From assembly GCA_021463865.1 (NCBI GenBank), contig JAJTXY010000013.1, forward strand, positions 1 to 64,000: a stretch of 64,000 bases of DNA, in the 5' to 3' direction. This DNA is from Anaerolineae bacterium. Lineage in GTDB: Bacteria > Chloroflexota > Anaerolineae > Aggregatilineales > J027. This document shows positions 17,519-25,102 of this stretch, piece after piece. Below the pieces are notes generated by a model that saw only the letters and a list, made by a program, of their open reading frames with translations, did not search any database and was not told the origin of the DNA. The translations under genes and the position numbers were made by a program. The stretch's first letter is position 1. Each line of letters opens with the position of its first letter.

Positions 17519-18216
17519 TGGCGGAAAACGACTTTCAGCGAGCCTCCATGCGTGGCTTAGGCAAGAAAATCTTATTAGGTGATGAATCGGCTGAATCTGT
17601 CGAATCCGCAGCGCCTATCCCCGAATCCACTCCCGACGATCCTGCCGTCCTAAAATTGACAGCCGACGAAGAATTAGATTTGCTGGCAACCGTCTCAGCC
17701 TCCATGAGTACCGCACCACTTCACGCCACGCCCAAACAGCAAGCCCTTCCCCCATCCGAATTGGACATGCCCCCTCTCGCCAACCTAGCCGGGGAAACCC
17801 TACCGCTGACGGATGATTTGCAGTCCCTTGTTGCCGATGCTTACGAAACCGCCAAACAAGTGGCCTCTATAGATACTGAAGCTATCCCGCCCCTTGAAGA
17901 TGAATCAGCCTCGTTTGTAGTGTTGAACCCAACCGATGTCGAATTACCATCCGAAGTCGCGGCCCTTGTAGGCGAAAATTTTGAAACATGGGATGAATCT
18001 GTCCCTCCCACCCCCATCCACGAACCCACCCCGTCACCAGTAGAACCGCCCAAATCCGAACCGCAGTCACCACCTGCCGCCTCACCGCCTGTACCCGCCG
18101 AACGTAACGAACTCAGTCATATGTTGCCGCTGATTGCCGGGTGGGTGGTTGCGATTTTGGTGCTGATCTATCAACTGATCAAGGACACCCGAAGAGACGA
18201 AGAAAGCGAAGAATAA
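17518..18216 (+). CDS. Tail-anchored acidic protein with ParB-like N-terminal RGLG peptide
   Basis: 232 aa, family not recognised. The N-terminus has MRGLGKKILLG (residues 11-21), which resembles the basic RGLG..L peptide with which ParB/Spo0J proteins stimulate ParA. A long acidic, Pro/Ser/Thr-rich and probably disordered region follows (about 22-198), then one membrane helix (about 200-219, LPLIAGWVVAILVLIYQLI) and a short charged tail KDTRRDEESEE. No DNA-binding domain is visible. One-base overlap with the ParA gene suggests a two-gene unit in which the ATPase cycles against a membrane-anchored partner. This is inference. Confidence 0.7.
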   Translation: MAENDFQRASMRGLGKKILLGDESAESVESAAPIPESTPDDPAVLKLTADEELDLLATVSASMSTAPLHATPKQQALPPSELDMPPLANLAGETLPLTDDLQSLVADAYETAKQVASIDTEAIPPLEDESASFVVLNPTDVELPSEVAALVGENFETWDESVPPTPIHEPTPSPVEPPKSEPQSPPAASPPVPAERNELSHMLPLIAGWVVAILVLIYQLIKDTRRDEESEE

Positions 18217-18270
18217 CCGTCTAAAAATTTCAATAAAATTAAAATGACCCCCTTCACTACTTTGAATTTT

Positions 18271-18298
18271 TTGATGAAAGCAGATTTTGGCTTACAAT
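18271..18298 (+). promoter_or_regulatory. Promoter of the HPPD gene
   Basis: TTGATG (18271-18276) and TACAAT (18293-18298) are 16 bases apart, about 48 bases before the preferred ATG at 18346. Confidence 0.5.
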
Positions 18299-18345
18299 AG
18301 AAAAAAATATCTGCGAACAAGCTGGTGAAGGAGCAGTACGCATCA

Positions 18346-19497
18346 ATGGCGATCAAAGAAGCCCCGCCTCAAGTCCGTCCCATGACTGAAGAAGCCGATT
18401 TCCTGACCCTCAAAGGCATGGATCATGTCGAACTATGGGTGGGGAACGCAAAACAAGCCGCTTTTTATTATCAGCACGCTTTTGGCTTTACGCCCGTCGC
18501 CTATTCCGGGTTAGAGACAGGCAACCGCAAAACCACCTCCTATGTCATGCAGCAGGGCAAGATCCGCTTGGTACTGACCGGGGTCTATCACCCCAACACT
18601 GAACTAAGCGCCCATCACATGATGCACGGTGACGGTGTGAAGGTCATCGCGTTAGAAGTGCCCGATGCCGCCGCCGCCTATGAAGCGACCACTACACGCG
18701 GCGCAACAGGTCTGCATGATGTGATGGAGACTGAAGATGAAAACGGCGTCATCCGCACGAGCGCCATTCAAATTTACGGCGATACGATTCACCGTTTTGT
18801 GGAACGCTCTAGCTATAAGGGTGTGTTTATGCCCGGTTTTCGTGCCATTCCCAACGCCGATGAATCGAAAAATACCGTTGGACTGGCCGCGATTGACCAT
18901 ATGGTCGGCAACGTTGAACTTGGCAAAATGAATTACTGGGTCAATTTCTATCATCAAGTGATGGGCTTCCGTCAACTCATCCATTTTGACGATCAGGCCA
19001 TTAGCACCGAATACAGCGCCCTGATGTCGAAAGTGATGGAAAATGGCCGCGTCAAATTCCCGATTAATGAACCCGCGCAGGGCAAGAAAAAATCACAAAT
19101 CGAAGAATATCTTGATTTCTATCATGGGCCGGGTGTCCAGCATATTGCCCTGATTACCGATGATGTCATCCGCACCGTCAGCGAACTGCGCCGTCGTGGA
19201 GTCGAATTTTTGACCCCGCCCCCCAACGCCTACTATGATGAGGTCATCATTGAGCGCCTGCGGGAGAAAAACGTCAAGATCAAAGAAGACCTCGAAGAAA
19301 TCCGCAAGTTGGGCATATTGGTGGACGCCGATGACGAAGGCTATCTGCTGCAAATTTTCACCCGTCCGGTGGGTGATCGTCCCACGCTGTTTTTCGAGAT
19401 TATTCAGCGGCGCGGCAGTCGTGGTTTTGGTCTCGGCAATTTTAAGGCCCTGTTTGAAAGCATCGAACGCGAACAAGCCCTACGCGGCACACTCTAA
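18346..19497 (+). CDS. hppD: 4-hydroxyphenylpyruvate dioxygenase
   Basis: 383 aa from the ATG at 18346, preceded by AAGGAG; an in-frame GTG at 18325 would include that site. Two VOC-fold halves are visible: the first with MDHVELWVGNAKQAAFYY, the second with IDHMVGNVELGKMNYWVNFY. The Fe(II) ligands are His in IDHM, His in GVQHIALITDD and Glu in TLFFEIIQR. The C-terminal GFGLGNFKALFESIE is the HPPD gate helix. It converts 4-hydroxyphenylpyruvate to homogentisate, in tyrosine breakdown or quinone/tocopherol synthesis. Homogentisate dioxygenase is not in the window. Confidence 0.95.
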   Translation: MAIKEAPPQVRPMTEEADFLTLKGMDHVELWVGNAKQAAFYYQHAFGFTPVAYSGLETGNRKTTSYVMQQGKIRLVLTGVYHPNTELSAHHMMHGDGVKVIALEVPDAAAAYEATTTRGATGLHDVMETEDENGVIRTSAIQIYGDTIHRFVERSSYKGVFMPGFRAIPNADESKNTVGLAAIDHMVGNVELGKMNYWVNFYHQVMGFRQLIHFDDQAISTEYSALMSKVMENGRVKFPINEPAQGKKKSQIEEYLDFYHGPGVQHIALITDDVIRTVSELRRRGVEFLTPPPNAYYDEVIIERLREKNVKIKEDLEEIRKLGILVDADDEGYLLQIFTRPVGDRPTLFFEIIQRRGSRGFGLGNFKALFESIEREQALRGTL

Positions 19498-19521
19498 AAG
19501 AGAATAAAGCCCTGTATTGAA

Positions 19522-19560
19522 GCCCCTCTCCAAGCATTGGGGAGGGGTTTGAGGTGGGGA
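19522..19560. repeat. Dispersed palindromic intergenic repeat, copy 3
   Basis: CCCCTCTCCAAGCATTGGGG continues into AGGGGTTTGAGGTGGGGA. CCCCTCTCC/GGGGAGGGG makes the hairpin. It lies between HPPD and the reductase gene. Confidence 0.7.
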
Positions 19561-19596
19561 TAATTTTTCTTATAACTTTCATCGAGGAACATCAAC

Positions 19597-20406
19597 ATGA
19601 CCCGTATTCTCGTCACAGGTGGTACGGGGGCACTCGGCAGTGCCCTCGTTAAATTTCTGCTCACAACCGACCACCCAATCCGCCTCCTCAGTCGCAAACC
19701 TGCCCCTGCGAATCATGACCCCAACCTTGAATGGGTACAGGGCGATGTCTTAACCGGGGACGGCCTTGATACCGCCTTATCCGGGGTCAATATCGTCGCC
19801 AATTGTGTGGGGGATGCCCGCAACGCCTATGAAACCGATGTATTGGGCGTCAAACGCTTGGCGGAAGCATCTGTCAAAGCAGGCGTCCAGCATTTTTTCC
19901 ATATTTCCATCGCCGGGATTGACCAGATACCCTCCGAGTTTTATCAGCACAAGGTCAATGCGGAAAACGCCATTATCGAAAGCGGCGTACCCTATTCCAT
20001 CCTGCGTGTCACCCAATTCCATTCCCTGCTCGATTTTGTGATGTCTATGGTGCGATCCACTTCCGATGGTTATGTCCTGCCCATCCCCCATGATGCCCAA
20101 TTTCAGTTGATAGACACCCGCGATGTCGCCGCATATATGCTGCCCTTACTGACAGCAGCCCCCGCCGGACGTTTATTGGATGTGGGTGGGCCGGAAATTT
20201 TGCGTGTAGAGGACATCACCCGCACCTATCTCGCCGCACAGGGGGTCGAAAATCCCGAGTTGGTGGACGGCCCTATCGAAATTTTTGGCCCGGTTGGGGT
20301 CGCCGCCTTCCAACAAGGACTCAACCTTGTGCCGAAAAATCGTTATGGGCACATCACATGGGCCGATTTTGTCCGCGAGAAATATGGTAAAAAAAGTATC
20401 CTATAA
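19597..20406 (+). CDS. NmrA-like/atypical SDR NAD(P)-binding protein
   Basis: 269 aa. The Rossmann motif GGTGALGSALV (8-18) starts the protein, followed by NIVANCVGDAR and an HFFHISIAGIDQ strand in place of the classical YxxxK active site; KVNAENAIIESGVPYSILR is typical of the NmrA/complex I NDUFA9-like group. The C-terminal part probably binds a substrate or partner. AGGAA precedes the ATG. It sits between HPPD and the FAH-family gene, so a role in aromatic or quinone metabolism is possible, but members of this group vary widely. Confidence 0.8.
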   Translation: MTRILVTGGTGALGSALVKFLLTTDHPIRLLSRKPAPANHDPNLEWVQGDVLTGDGLDTALSGVNIVANCVGDARNAYETDVLGVKRLAEASVKAGVQHFFHISIAGIDQIPSEFYQHKVNAENAIIESGVPYSILRVTQFHSLLDFVMSMVRSTSDGYVLPIPHDAQFQLIDTRDVAAYMLPLLTAAPAGRLLDVGGPEILRVEDITRTYLAAQGVENPELVDGPIEIFGPVGVAAFQQGLNLVPKNRYGHITWADFVREKYGKKSIL

Positions 20407-20437
20407 ACCCATCAACAGCCTTTTCTCTCCTCCCGGT

Positions 20438-20478
20438 TCTCCCCTCTCCACTCAGTGGGGAGGGGCCGGGGGTGGGGA
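20438..20478. repeat. Dispersed palindromic intergenic repeat, copy 4
   Basis: CTCCCCTCTCCACTCAGTGGGG runs into AGGGGCCGGGGGTGGGGA. It ends 15 bases before the ATG at 20493, and its G-rich tail may serve as the ribosome-binding site of the next gene. Confidence 0.75.
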
Positions 20479-20492
20479 TGGAATCGAATCCT

Positions 20493-21224
20493 ATGAAACT
20501 TCCCGATAAAATCAACTCCCTGCGCGACTTCTACGCCTTCGAGCAGCATGTCAAAACCGCCCGTGCCAATCGTGGCCTCGATATGATTCCCGAATGGTAC
20601 GAGATACCCGTCTTTTATTTTTCCAATCACAATGCCATTTTTCACGATAGCGACACCATCCCCATGCCAAGTTACACCCAGCGCCTCGATTATGAACTGG
20701 AAATCGCCTTCATCATCGGCGAGGGGGGTATCAATATTCGGGCTGAAAAAGCGCTACGCCATATTGCAGGCTACACCATCATGAACGATTGGAGCGCCCG
20801 TGATATTCAGATGAAAGAAATGCGCGTTGGGCTTGGCCCCGCCAAAGGCAAAGATTTCGCCACCTCGCTTGGCCCATCCCTCATCACCCCCGACGAACTG
20901 GCAGATCGTACCATCGGCACAGGCGCGGACTTGCGGTATGATTTGACCATGACGGCGCGGGTGAATGGACAGGAATTGTCCAGAGGTAACGCGAAAGATA
21001 TTTACTTCCCATTCGCTCAATTAATCGAACGGGCCTCGACGGATGTGATGCTCTATCCCGGTGATGTCATCGGCAGTGGCACCGTCGGCACAGGCTGTTT
21101 GTTGGAACTCGGCGGCGAAAAAAGTGCTTTAGGGCGCTGGTTGCAACCGGGGGATGTGGTCGAATTGGAAATTGAACGTCTCGGCATCCTGCGGAATATC
21201 GTTGGCCCGCCGCGTACTATATAA
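20493..21224 (+). CDS. Fumarylacetoacetate hydrolase family protein
   Basis: 243 aa from the ATG at 20493; GTG 20472 and ATG 20478 lie in the palindromic repeat and would add 5-7 residues. The FAH fold is shown by YELEIAFIIGEGG, the loop GYTIMNDWSARDIQ with the metal-binding acidic residues, KGKDFATSLGPSLITPDEL and GDVIGSGTVGTGC. Family members hydrolyse C-C bonds or decarboxylate (fumarylacetoacetase, 2-hydroxyhepta-dienedioate isomerase, oxaloacetate decarboxylase). With HPPD upstream, fumarylacetoacetate cleavage is the attractive guess, but the size resembles the shorter FahA-like group. Confidence 0.88.
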   Translation: MKLPDKINSLRDFYAFEQHVKTARANRGLDMIPEWYEIPVFYFSNHNAIFHDSDTIPMPSYTQRLDYELEIAFIIGEGGINIRAEKALRHIAGYTIMNDWSARDIQMKEMRVGLGPAKGKDFATSLGPSLITPDELADRTIGTGADLRYDLTMTARVNGQELSRGNAKDIYFPFAQLIERASTDVMLYPGDVIGSGTVGTGCLLELGGEKSALGRWLQPGDVVELEIERLGILRNIVGPPRTI

Positions 21225-21252
21225 CAATACTCAACAACTGGTAAAAATTCTG

Positions 21253-22056
21253 ATGAAACGCTCTATCATCTGCTTGTTATTCGTGTCGCTCATTCTGGTT
21301 GCCTGTGGTGGCGACGATGAGGCCGATCACACTACCCGCGATTTTACAATTGATTCTAACGCCGTCCTGACTCTCAATTTTGATGACCCCGCCGAATTTG
21401 AAACGGGCATATTTGATGGCGATTCCAGCCTTGCGATTGAGGATGGGCAGTATGTCATCCGCACCAACAACCCCGACGGTGCAAGTTATCTGTGGGGCAA
21501 AAACGACACCACCCCTCTTAAAAATGTGGTGATTGAGGTGCAGGCGACCAGCAACGGCGGCGAAAAAGATAATTGGTTTGGCGTAATGTGCCGCGTAGAT
21601 GATAGCGATTCCGGCTATGCTTTCCTGATTAGCGCCGATGGATTTTGGGCCATTGCGAAGGCCGACAGCCGACGTGGATTAGATTTTTTGGAGACGTGGA
21701 AAGAATCGAAGGCGATTGAGACGGGCAATAAATCCAACACCATCCAAGTCTACTGCGTGGAGGATTATCTGGCCCTCTATGTGAACGGCGAATTTGTGGC
21801 GGATCGCACCGATAAATCCTTTGATCGCGTGGGCGGTGTGGGATTATTGGCAGGTGGGGCGGAAGATCAACAGGTTGAAGTGCGTTTTGATACCCTGACG
21901 GTTAAATCGGCCTCCTTTGAAAATAAGCCAAATACCGCCACGCCGTCGCCAGAACCAAGCAATACCCCGACGGCGACCTCAACCACCACCGCGACACCGG
22001 AGGCCTCACCGACTGAGGGTTTAGTACCTGTCACTGTGCAACCAATAGGTAATTAA
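21253..22056 (+). CDS. Lipoprotein with LamG/DUF1080-like beta-sandwich
   Basis: 267 aa from the ATG at 21253. An upstream in-frame start lies inside the FAH gene. The signal peptide IICLLFVSLILVACGG has the lipobox LVAC. The domain that follows (about 40-225) has the pattern of concanavalin-like sugar-binding or glycosidase-associated domains: YLWGKNDT, NWFGVMCRVDDSDSGYAFLIS, VYCVEDYLALYVNGEFV and VGLLAGG. The last ~40 residues are Thr/Pro/Ser-rich. It is anchored outside the cell membrane. Function unknown; carbohydrate binding is possible. Confidence 0.75.
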   Translation: MKRSIICLLFVSLILVACGGDDEADHTTRDFTIDSNAVLTLNFDDPAEFETGIFDGDSSLAIEDGQYVIRTNNPDGASYLWGKNDTTPLKNVVIEVQATSNGGEKDNWFGVMCRVDDSDSGYAFLISADGFWAIAKADSRRGLDFLETWKESKAIETGNKSNTIQVYCVEDYLALYVNGEFVADRTDKSFDRVGGVGLLAGGAEDQQVEVRFDTLTVKSASFENKPNTATPSPEPSNTPTATSTTTATPEASPTEGLVPVTVQPIGN

Positions 22057-22064
22057 AAATTTTT

Positions 22065-22928
22065 ATGCTAACAAGAGACATCGCACTCAAAGCATATCAA
22101 GGTGTGGCGATTATGAATGAACCACTCTTGAGGCTTTCAGGATCAACTTTCACTCAAGAACACGCGGATGCTATTAAGTTAGTCCTAGATAATCCCTCTG
22201 ATTTTCGGGATTTGGTTCTTCAAGAATTAAGCCGTTTTCCTAAAATGGAATTATATTTTCGTCCCCTAATTGAAGCCCGTTTAAACCGGAATAAGATACT
22301 TGATAGTGATATACTCTCAAGCATTCTTCTCAATAAAAACGAGGTTGAAGAAAGATTGTCGAGAAATCATCTAAAAGTAAAGTATTTCGAATCCATTTTT
22401 AGTGAAGTTGGTTTGCCAATAGATGGGATTGAATCTGACGAGGTGTTCTTGGATATTTGGAACGAGTTATTGACTATTGATTTGCTTATCAATGACCCGC
22501 AATTAGGTTTTAGTGAGATCGAAAAAGTTGTTCGCCGCCGCGACTTAACTAAGATTGATTTATTGGCAACTTATGAAGGCCAAAAGTACGCGATTGAAAT
22601 AACTCGTCTTAGGAAGCGGGATTTTTTAGGCACTACTTTACCTAATATGGTAGATGCGATGTTTCTCAAAGAAAATCTTGATGATTTGCAGAATGCCCTC
22701 AAGAGCAAACTAAAGGATAAAGACAAGCAATTCCTCAGGTTTTGCAAACAGGAAACAGAATCATTCGATAAAAGACTTCTGGTAATAAAAACCTCTCAAT
22801 GGGAATATCAAGACGCCAGCAATATCCTTTTGGAACAAACGAAGCGACTGCTGGAAAATGAAGTTTATGAAGGTATTGATGAAGTTCTGATTGTTTATGA
22901 TGTCATAAATTTCGATTGGATTCGCTAA
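22065..22928 (+). CDS. Hypothetical protein, possible PD-(D/E)XK nuclease fold
   Basis: 287 aa from the ATG at 22065; MNEPLLRL at 22113 is an alternative start with AAGGTG before it. The gene is clearly more AT-rich than its neighbours. The C-terminal half contains KIDLLATYEGQKYAIEITRL (about 165-184), an Asp followed by a hairpin and E-I-T, like the core of restriction-endonuclease-like folds but with Thr in place of the usual Lys. The N-terminal half is helical and unrecognised. It is followed by small membrane-protein genes on the other strand. Function unknown; an endonuclease or defence role is only an inference. Confidence 0.55.
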   Translation: MLTRDIALKAYQGVAIMNEPLLRLSGSTFTQEHADAIKLVLDNPSDFRDLVLQELSRFPKMELYFRPLIEARLNRNKILDSDILSSILLNKNEVEERLSRNHLKVKYFESIFSEVGLPIDGIESDEVFLDIWNELLTIDLLINDPQLGFSEIEKVVRRRDLTKIDLLATYEGQKYAIEITRLRKRDFLGTTLPNMVDAMFLKENLDDLQNALKSKLKDKDKQFLRFCKQETESFDKRLLVIKTSQWEYQDASNILLEQTKRLLENEVYEGIDEVLIVYDVINFDWIR

Positions 22929-22957
22929 CAAAGAGCCATGCCGCCACCTTATAAAAT

Positions 22958-22996
22958 TCACCGTCCCTTCATCACCATTGCCATCAACTAAGGCCA
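22958..22996 (-). pseudogene. Remnant of the 3' end of a paralogue of the gene at 23675-24544
   Basis: On the minus strand this stretch reads P-stop-LMAMVMKGR-stop, close to the true C-terminus PQLMATLMKGR-stop of the gene at 23675. About 32 of 39 bases agree by eye. The internal stop shows it is no longer coding. It abuts the stop of the next gene (22998). Confidence 0.6.
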
Positions 22997-22997
22997 T

Positions 22998-23306
22998 CTA
23001 ATTCCCATCTGAAGTAACCTCCGGTGTTTGAGTTCTGGCTATCAAGGCATTGCTTTGATCTATATGACTCTCTATCGTCTGGATTTTAGCAGTCAAAGTA
23101 AGTCTTTGATCAATGCGGGCAATTTCTGGGCTGGTCAACTGAATGTAAGTTGCGACCTGCCAGTTGGTTGACCCATAGGTAGGGCCAAAGGGTTGATTAG
23201 CTTCGTAGTTGTTTGTAATGAAAATGGCCCCTACAAGGCACATCACTATAATCCCGAAAAGTGCCATGAAAATCCCAATCTGTAAGTTAGAGGGTCTTTT
23301 AAACAT
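22998..23306 (-). CDS. Small single-pass membrane protein of unknown function
   Basis: 102 aa. One N-terminal membrane helix (about 10-31, IGIFMALFGIIVMCLVGAIFI) is followed by a hydrophilic domain with a helical stretch (IDQRLTLTAKIQTIESHIDQ), perhaps a short coiled coil. No family recognised. It precedes, on the same strand, the remnant at 22958-22996 and follows another small membrane gene with a 46-base gap. Confidence 0.5.
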   Translation of the reverse strand: MFKRPSNLQIGIFMALFGIIVMCLVGAIFITNNYEANQPFGPTYGSTNWQVATYIQLTSPEIARIDQRLTLTAKIQTIESHIDQSNALIARTQTPEVTSDGN

Positions 23307-23352
23307 ACATCACCTCCGAAAAGCTACCGCCCCCTATGCTAAATTACACGAA

Positions 23353-23673
23353 TCAAAATCGAATTGCTTTTCGAGGGTGGGATTTCCTTTTGGGCGGAGG
23401 TAGCACAATCTTATAGAGCGCAAAGGCATGAACCAGTATGCTAATCGGCGTGAAGATGGTATACGCGCTATTTTCGGTCAGGCGCAGCAACAGCCAACTG
23501 ACAAACAAAATGATGCTTCCGCCGATGCTGTAGTAGCCGCCTTGCACGGCCTGTTTCCCAACCGCCGCGCCGATAGGGGACTGACGTTTACGAATACAAT
23601 AAATTCCTACTGCCGCCATCCCGATGCCGACAAAAATCAGCCATACATTCAAGCAGGTGGATTCAAGCGTCAT
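23353..23673 (-). CDS. Small membrane protein, three helices
   Basis: 106 aa with three hydrophobic segments (about 8-26, 47-65 and 72-90) and a basic C-terminus (PPPKRKSHPRKAIRF). Its start is immediately next to the stop of the gene at 23675, so the two are co-transcribed. No family is recognised. Confidence 0.5.
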   Translation of the reverse strand: MTLESTCLNVWLIFVGIGMAAVGIYCIRKRQSPIGAAVGKQAVQGGYYSIGGSIILFVSWLLLRLTENSAYTIFTPISILVHAFALYKIVLPPPKRKSHPRKAIRF

Positions 23674-23674
23674 T

Positions 23675-24544
23675 TCACCGCCCCTTCATCAACGTCGCCA
23701 TTAACTGCGGCCAGTACCAATAGGTTTCCGGCACTTCAAACGGCAAAGCTTTGAGTTCCGCCGAATCGCGCTGCAAGGAGGGCATCGGGCTGGCTGTACC
23801 GACCATCAACAGCAAAATAACCGCTATCCCCCGCGCATTAATCAAATCCAGCACCGAATTAAAGCCCACCGCTGGCTTTTCGAGCAGCGTCCCGCCCAAT
23901 TGACACCCCGCAAACGCCCCATAGAACCGCGCAATATTGACTCCGCCATCCTCCCGAAACATATGGATGTCCTGCCACGGCTTATTGGGGTACATTTCGC
24001 CGCGATCCCCCAACAGGGCACTGGCTTTTTCAACCGTGACCGCTTCGGGTGAGAAGAAAAACACATAACTTTCTTCGGTCACCCGCCGCATCGCCGTGCA
24101 ATCCACAATCATCTGGTCGTAATCGGCTTCGCTGGTCAAGCCCATGTGTACCCGTCCATCGTCATCCACGCTGTAGACCTTACCCATTTTGCTTTGACCC
24201 AAAAAGCCTTTGGCCCAGCGCAGCCCCGGCAGGTCATAGCGGATAAAACAGGCCATATCCGCCCCGGTTTCGCGCTCAAAGGTTTCCTCCGCCGTGCCAC
24301 GATCCGTAAAGGCGATGGCCGAAACCCGCAGCGGTTCATCGGCATCTACGATTTTGCGATCAAGGCCCATTTCCATATAGGCCAAAAAGCGTTCGGTGAC
24401 AGTGGCCTCATTGCGGATAGCATCCACGCGCAAATTGCCCATTGTGCGGGCGGCGGCTTCAACAGCGACATCATGCACATAGGCCGCCAGTTGTTGCAGC
24501 GAATTGGACGAGCGGGCAAGGCTGGAACGATTATCGTCAGTCAT
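23675..24544 (-). CDS. Hypothetical protein with a possible restriction-endonuclease-like core
   Basis: 289 aa. The N-terminus is helical and lists many Ala/Arg residues. In the middle, VTERFLAYMEMGL is followed by ERETGADMACFIRYD and WAKGFLGQSKMG. An acidic GAD strand followed by a strand ending QSK is the pattern in several restriction-nuclease-fold families (usually GAD...QaK). The C-terminal half is unrecognised. A promoter TTGATG-18-TATAGT lies 45 bases upstream. A degraded copy of its 3' end occurs at 22958-22996. Function unknown. Confidence 0.6.
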   Translation of the reverse strand: MTDDNRSSLARSSNSLQQLAAYVHDVAVEAAARTMGNLRVDAIRNEATVTERFLAYMEMGLDRKIVDADEPLRVSAIAFTDRGTAEETFERETGADMACFIRYDLPGLRWAKGFLGQSKMGKVYSVDDDGRVHMGLTSEADYDQMIVDCTAMRRVTEESYVFFFSPEAVTVEKASALLGDRGEMYPNKPWQDIHMFREDGGVNIARFYGAFAGCQLGGTLLEKPAVGFNSVLDLINARGIAVILLLMVGTASPMPSLQRDSAELKALPFEVPETYWYWPQLMATLMKGR

Positions 24545-24588
24545 AAACAGAGTTGCTTCCTGTTGCGATACGGCAAAATACGCAAGGC

Positions 24589-24618
24589 ACTATAGCATTG
24601 ATAGGGCAGTTTCATCAA
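24589..24618 (-). promoter_or_regulatory. Promoter for the 23675-24544 gene
   Basis: On the minus strand TTGATG (24618-24613) and TATAGT (24594-24589) are 18 bases apart and lie between the stop of the upstream lipoprotein gene and the ATG at 24544. Confidence 0.55.
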
Positions 24619-24619
24619 C

Positions 24620-25099
24620 TTACTGGCTCAAGGCAACCGAGGCAGCATCGAGGGCCGTTCCAGCGGCAAGCGCGGCACGGATACCCCGATCAATCACATC
24701 AGGTGGGGGTTGAGAACGCGGATTTTGACATTCAGCCTGCCATAGATTTACGGCGGTCTGGATTTCAATGGCGGCCTGCTGCAAGATCAGCGAGATAGGG
24801 TCATCACTGGAAAGGGCATCCGGGGAAACCTGCTGTTTCAACGCTGAGGCACAATCCACTGTGCGGTCTGCCTGCAAATCTGTCCACACCGTTTCGATTT
24901 GGGCCTGTGCCTCCGATAAGATACTGTAGGTAGATTCCAACTGCTCCCGTAATTCGTCGGTCAAGGTTGGGGTAGCTGCAATTTGCATCGTCGGCGTGGT
25001 TGCCGGGGTGGACTCAGATTTATCGTCGTTGGGCTTGTCATCACCACAGGCGCTCAATAGCAGCAAAATCAGCAGAGCAGGTATCCAATTTAAGCGCAT
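24620..25099 (-). CDS. Small lipoprotein, unknown function
   Basis: 159 aa. The signal peptide WIPALLILLLLSACGD carries the lipobox LSAC. A Thr/Pro-rich spacer (about 25-48) leads to a helical domain of ~110 residues that begins LREQLESTYSILSEAQAQIETVW and has two Cys (about 83 and 125) that could form a disulfide. It lies just before the hemW stop on the same strand, so it may share the hemW transcript. No family recognised. Confidence 0.65.
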   Translation of the reverse strand: MRLNWIPALLILLLLSACGDDKPNDDKSESTPATTPTMQIAATPTLTDELREQLESTYSILSEAQAQIETVWTDLQADRTVDCASALKQQVSPDALSSDDPISLILQQAAIEIQTAVNLWQAECQNPRSQPPPDVIDRGIRAALAAGTALDAASVALSQ

Positions 25100-25102
25100 A
25101 AT

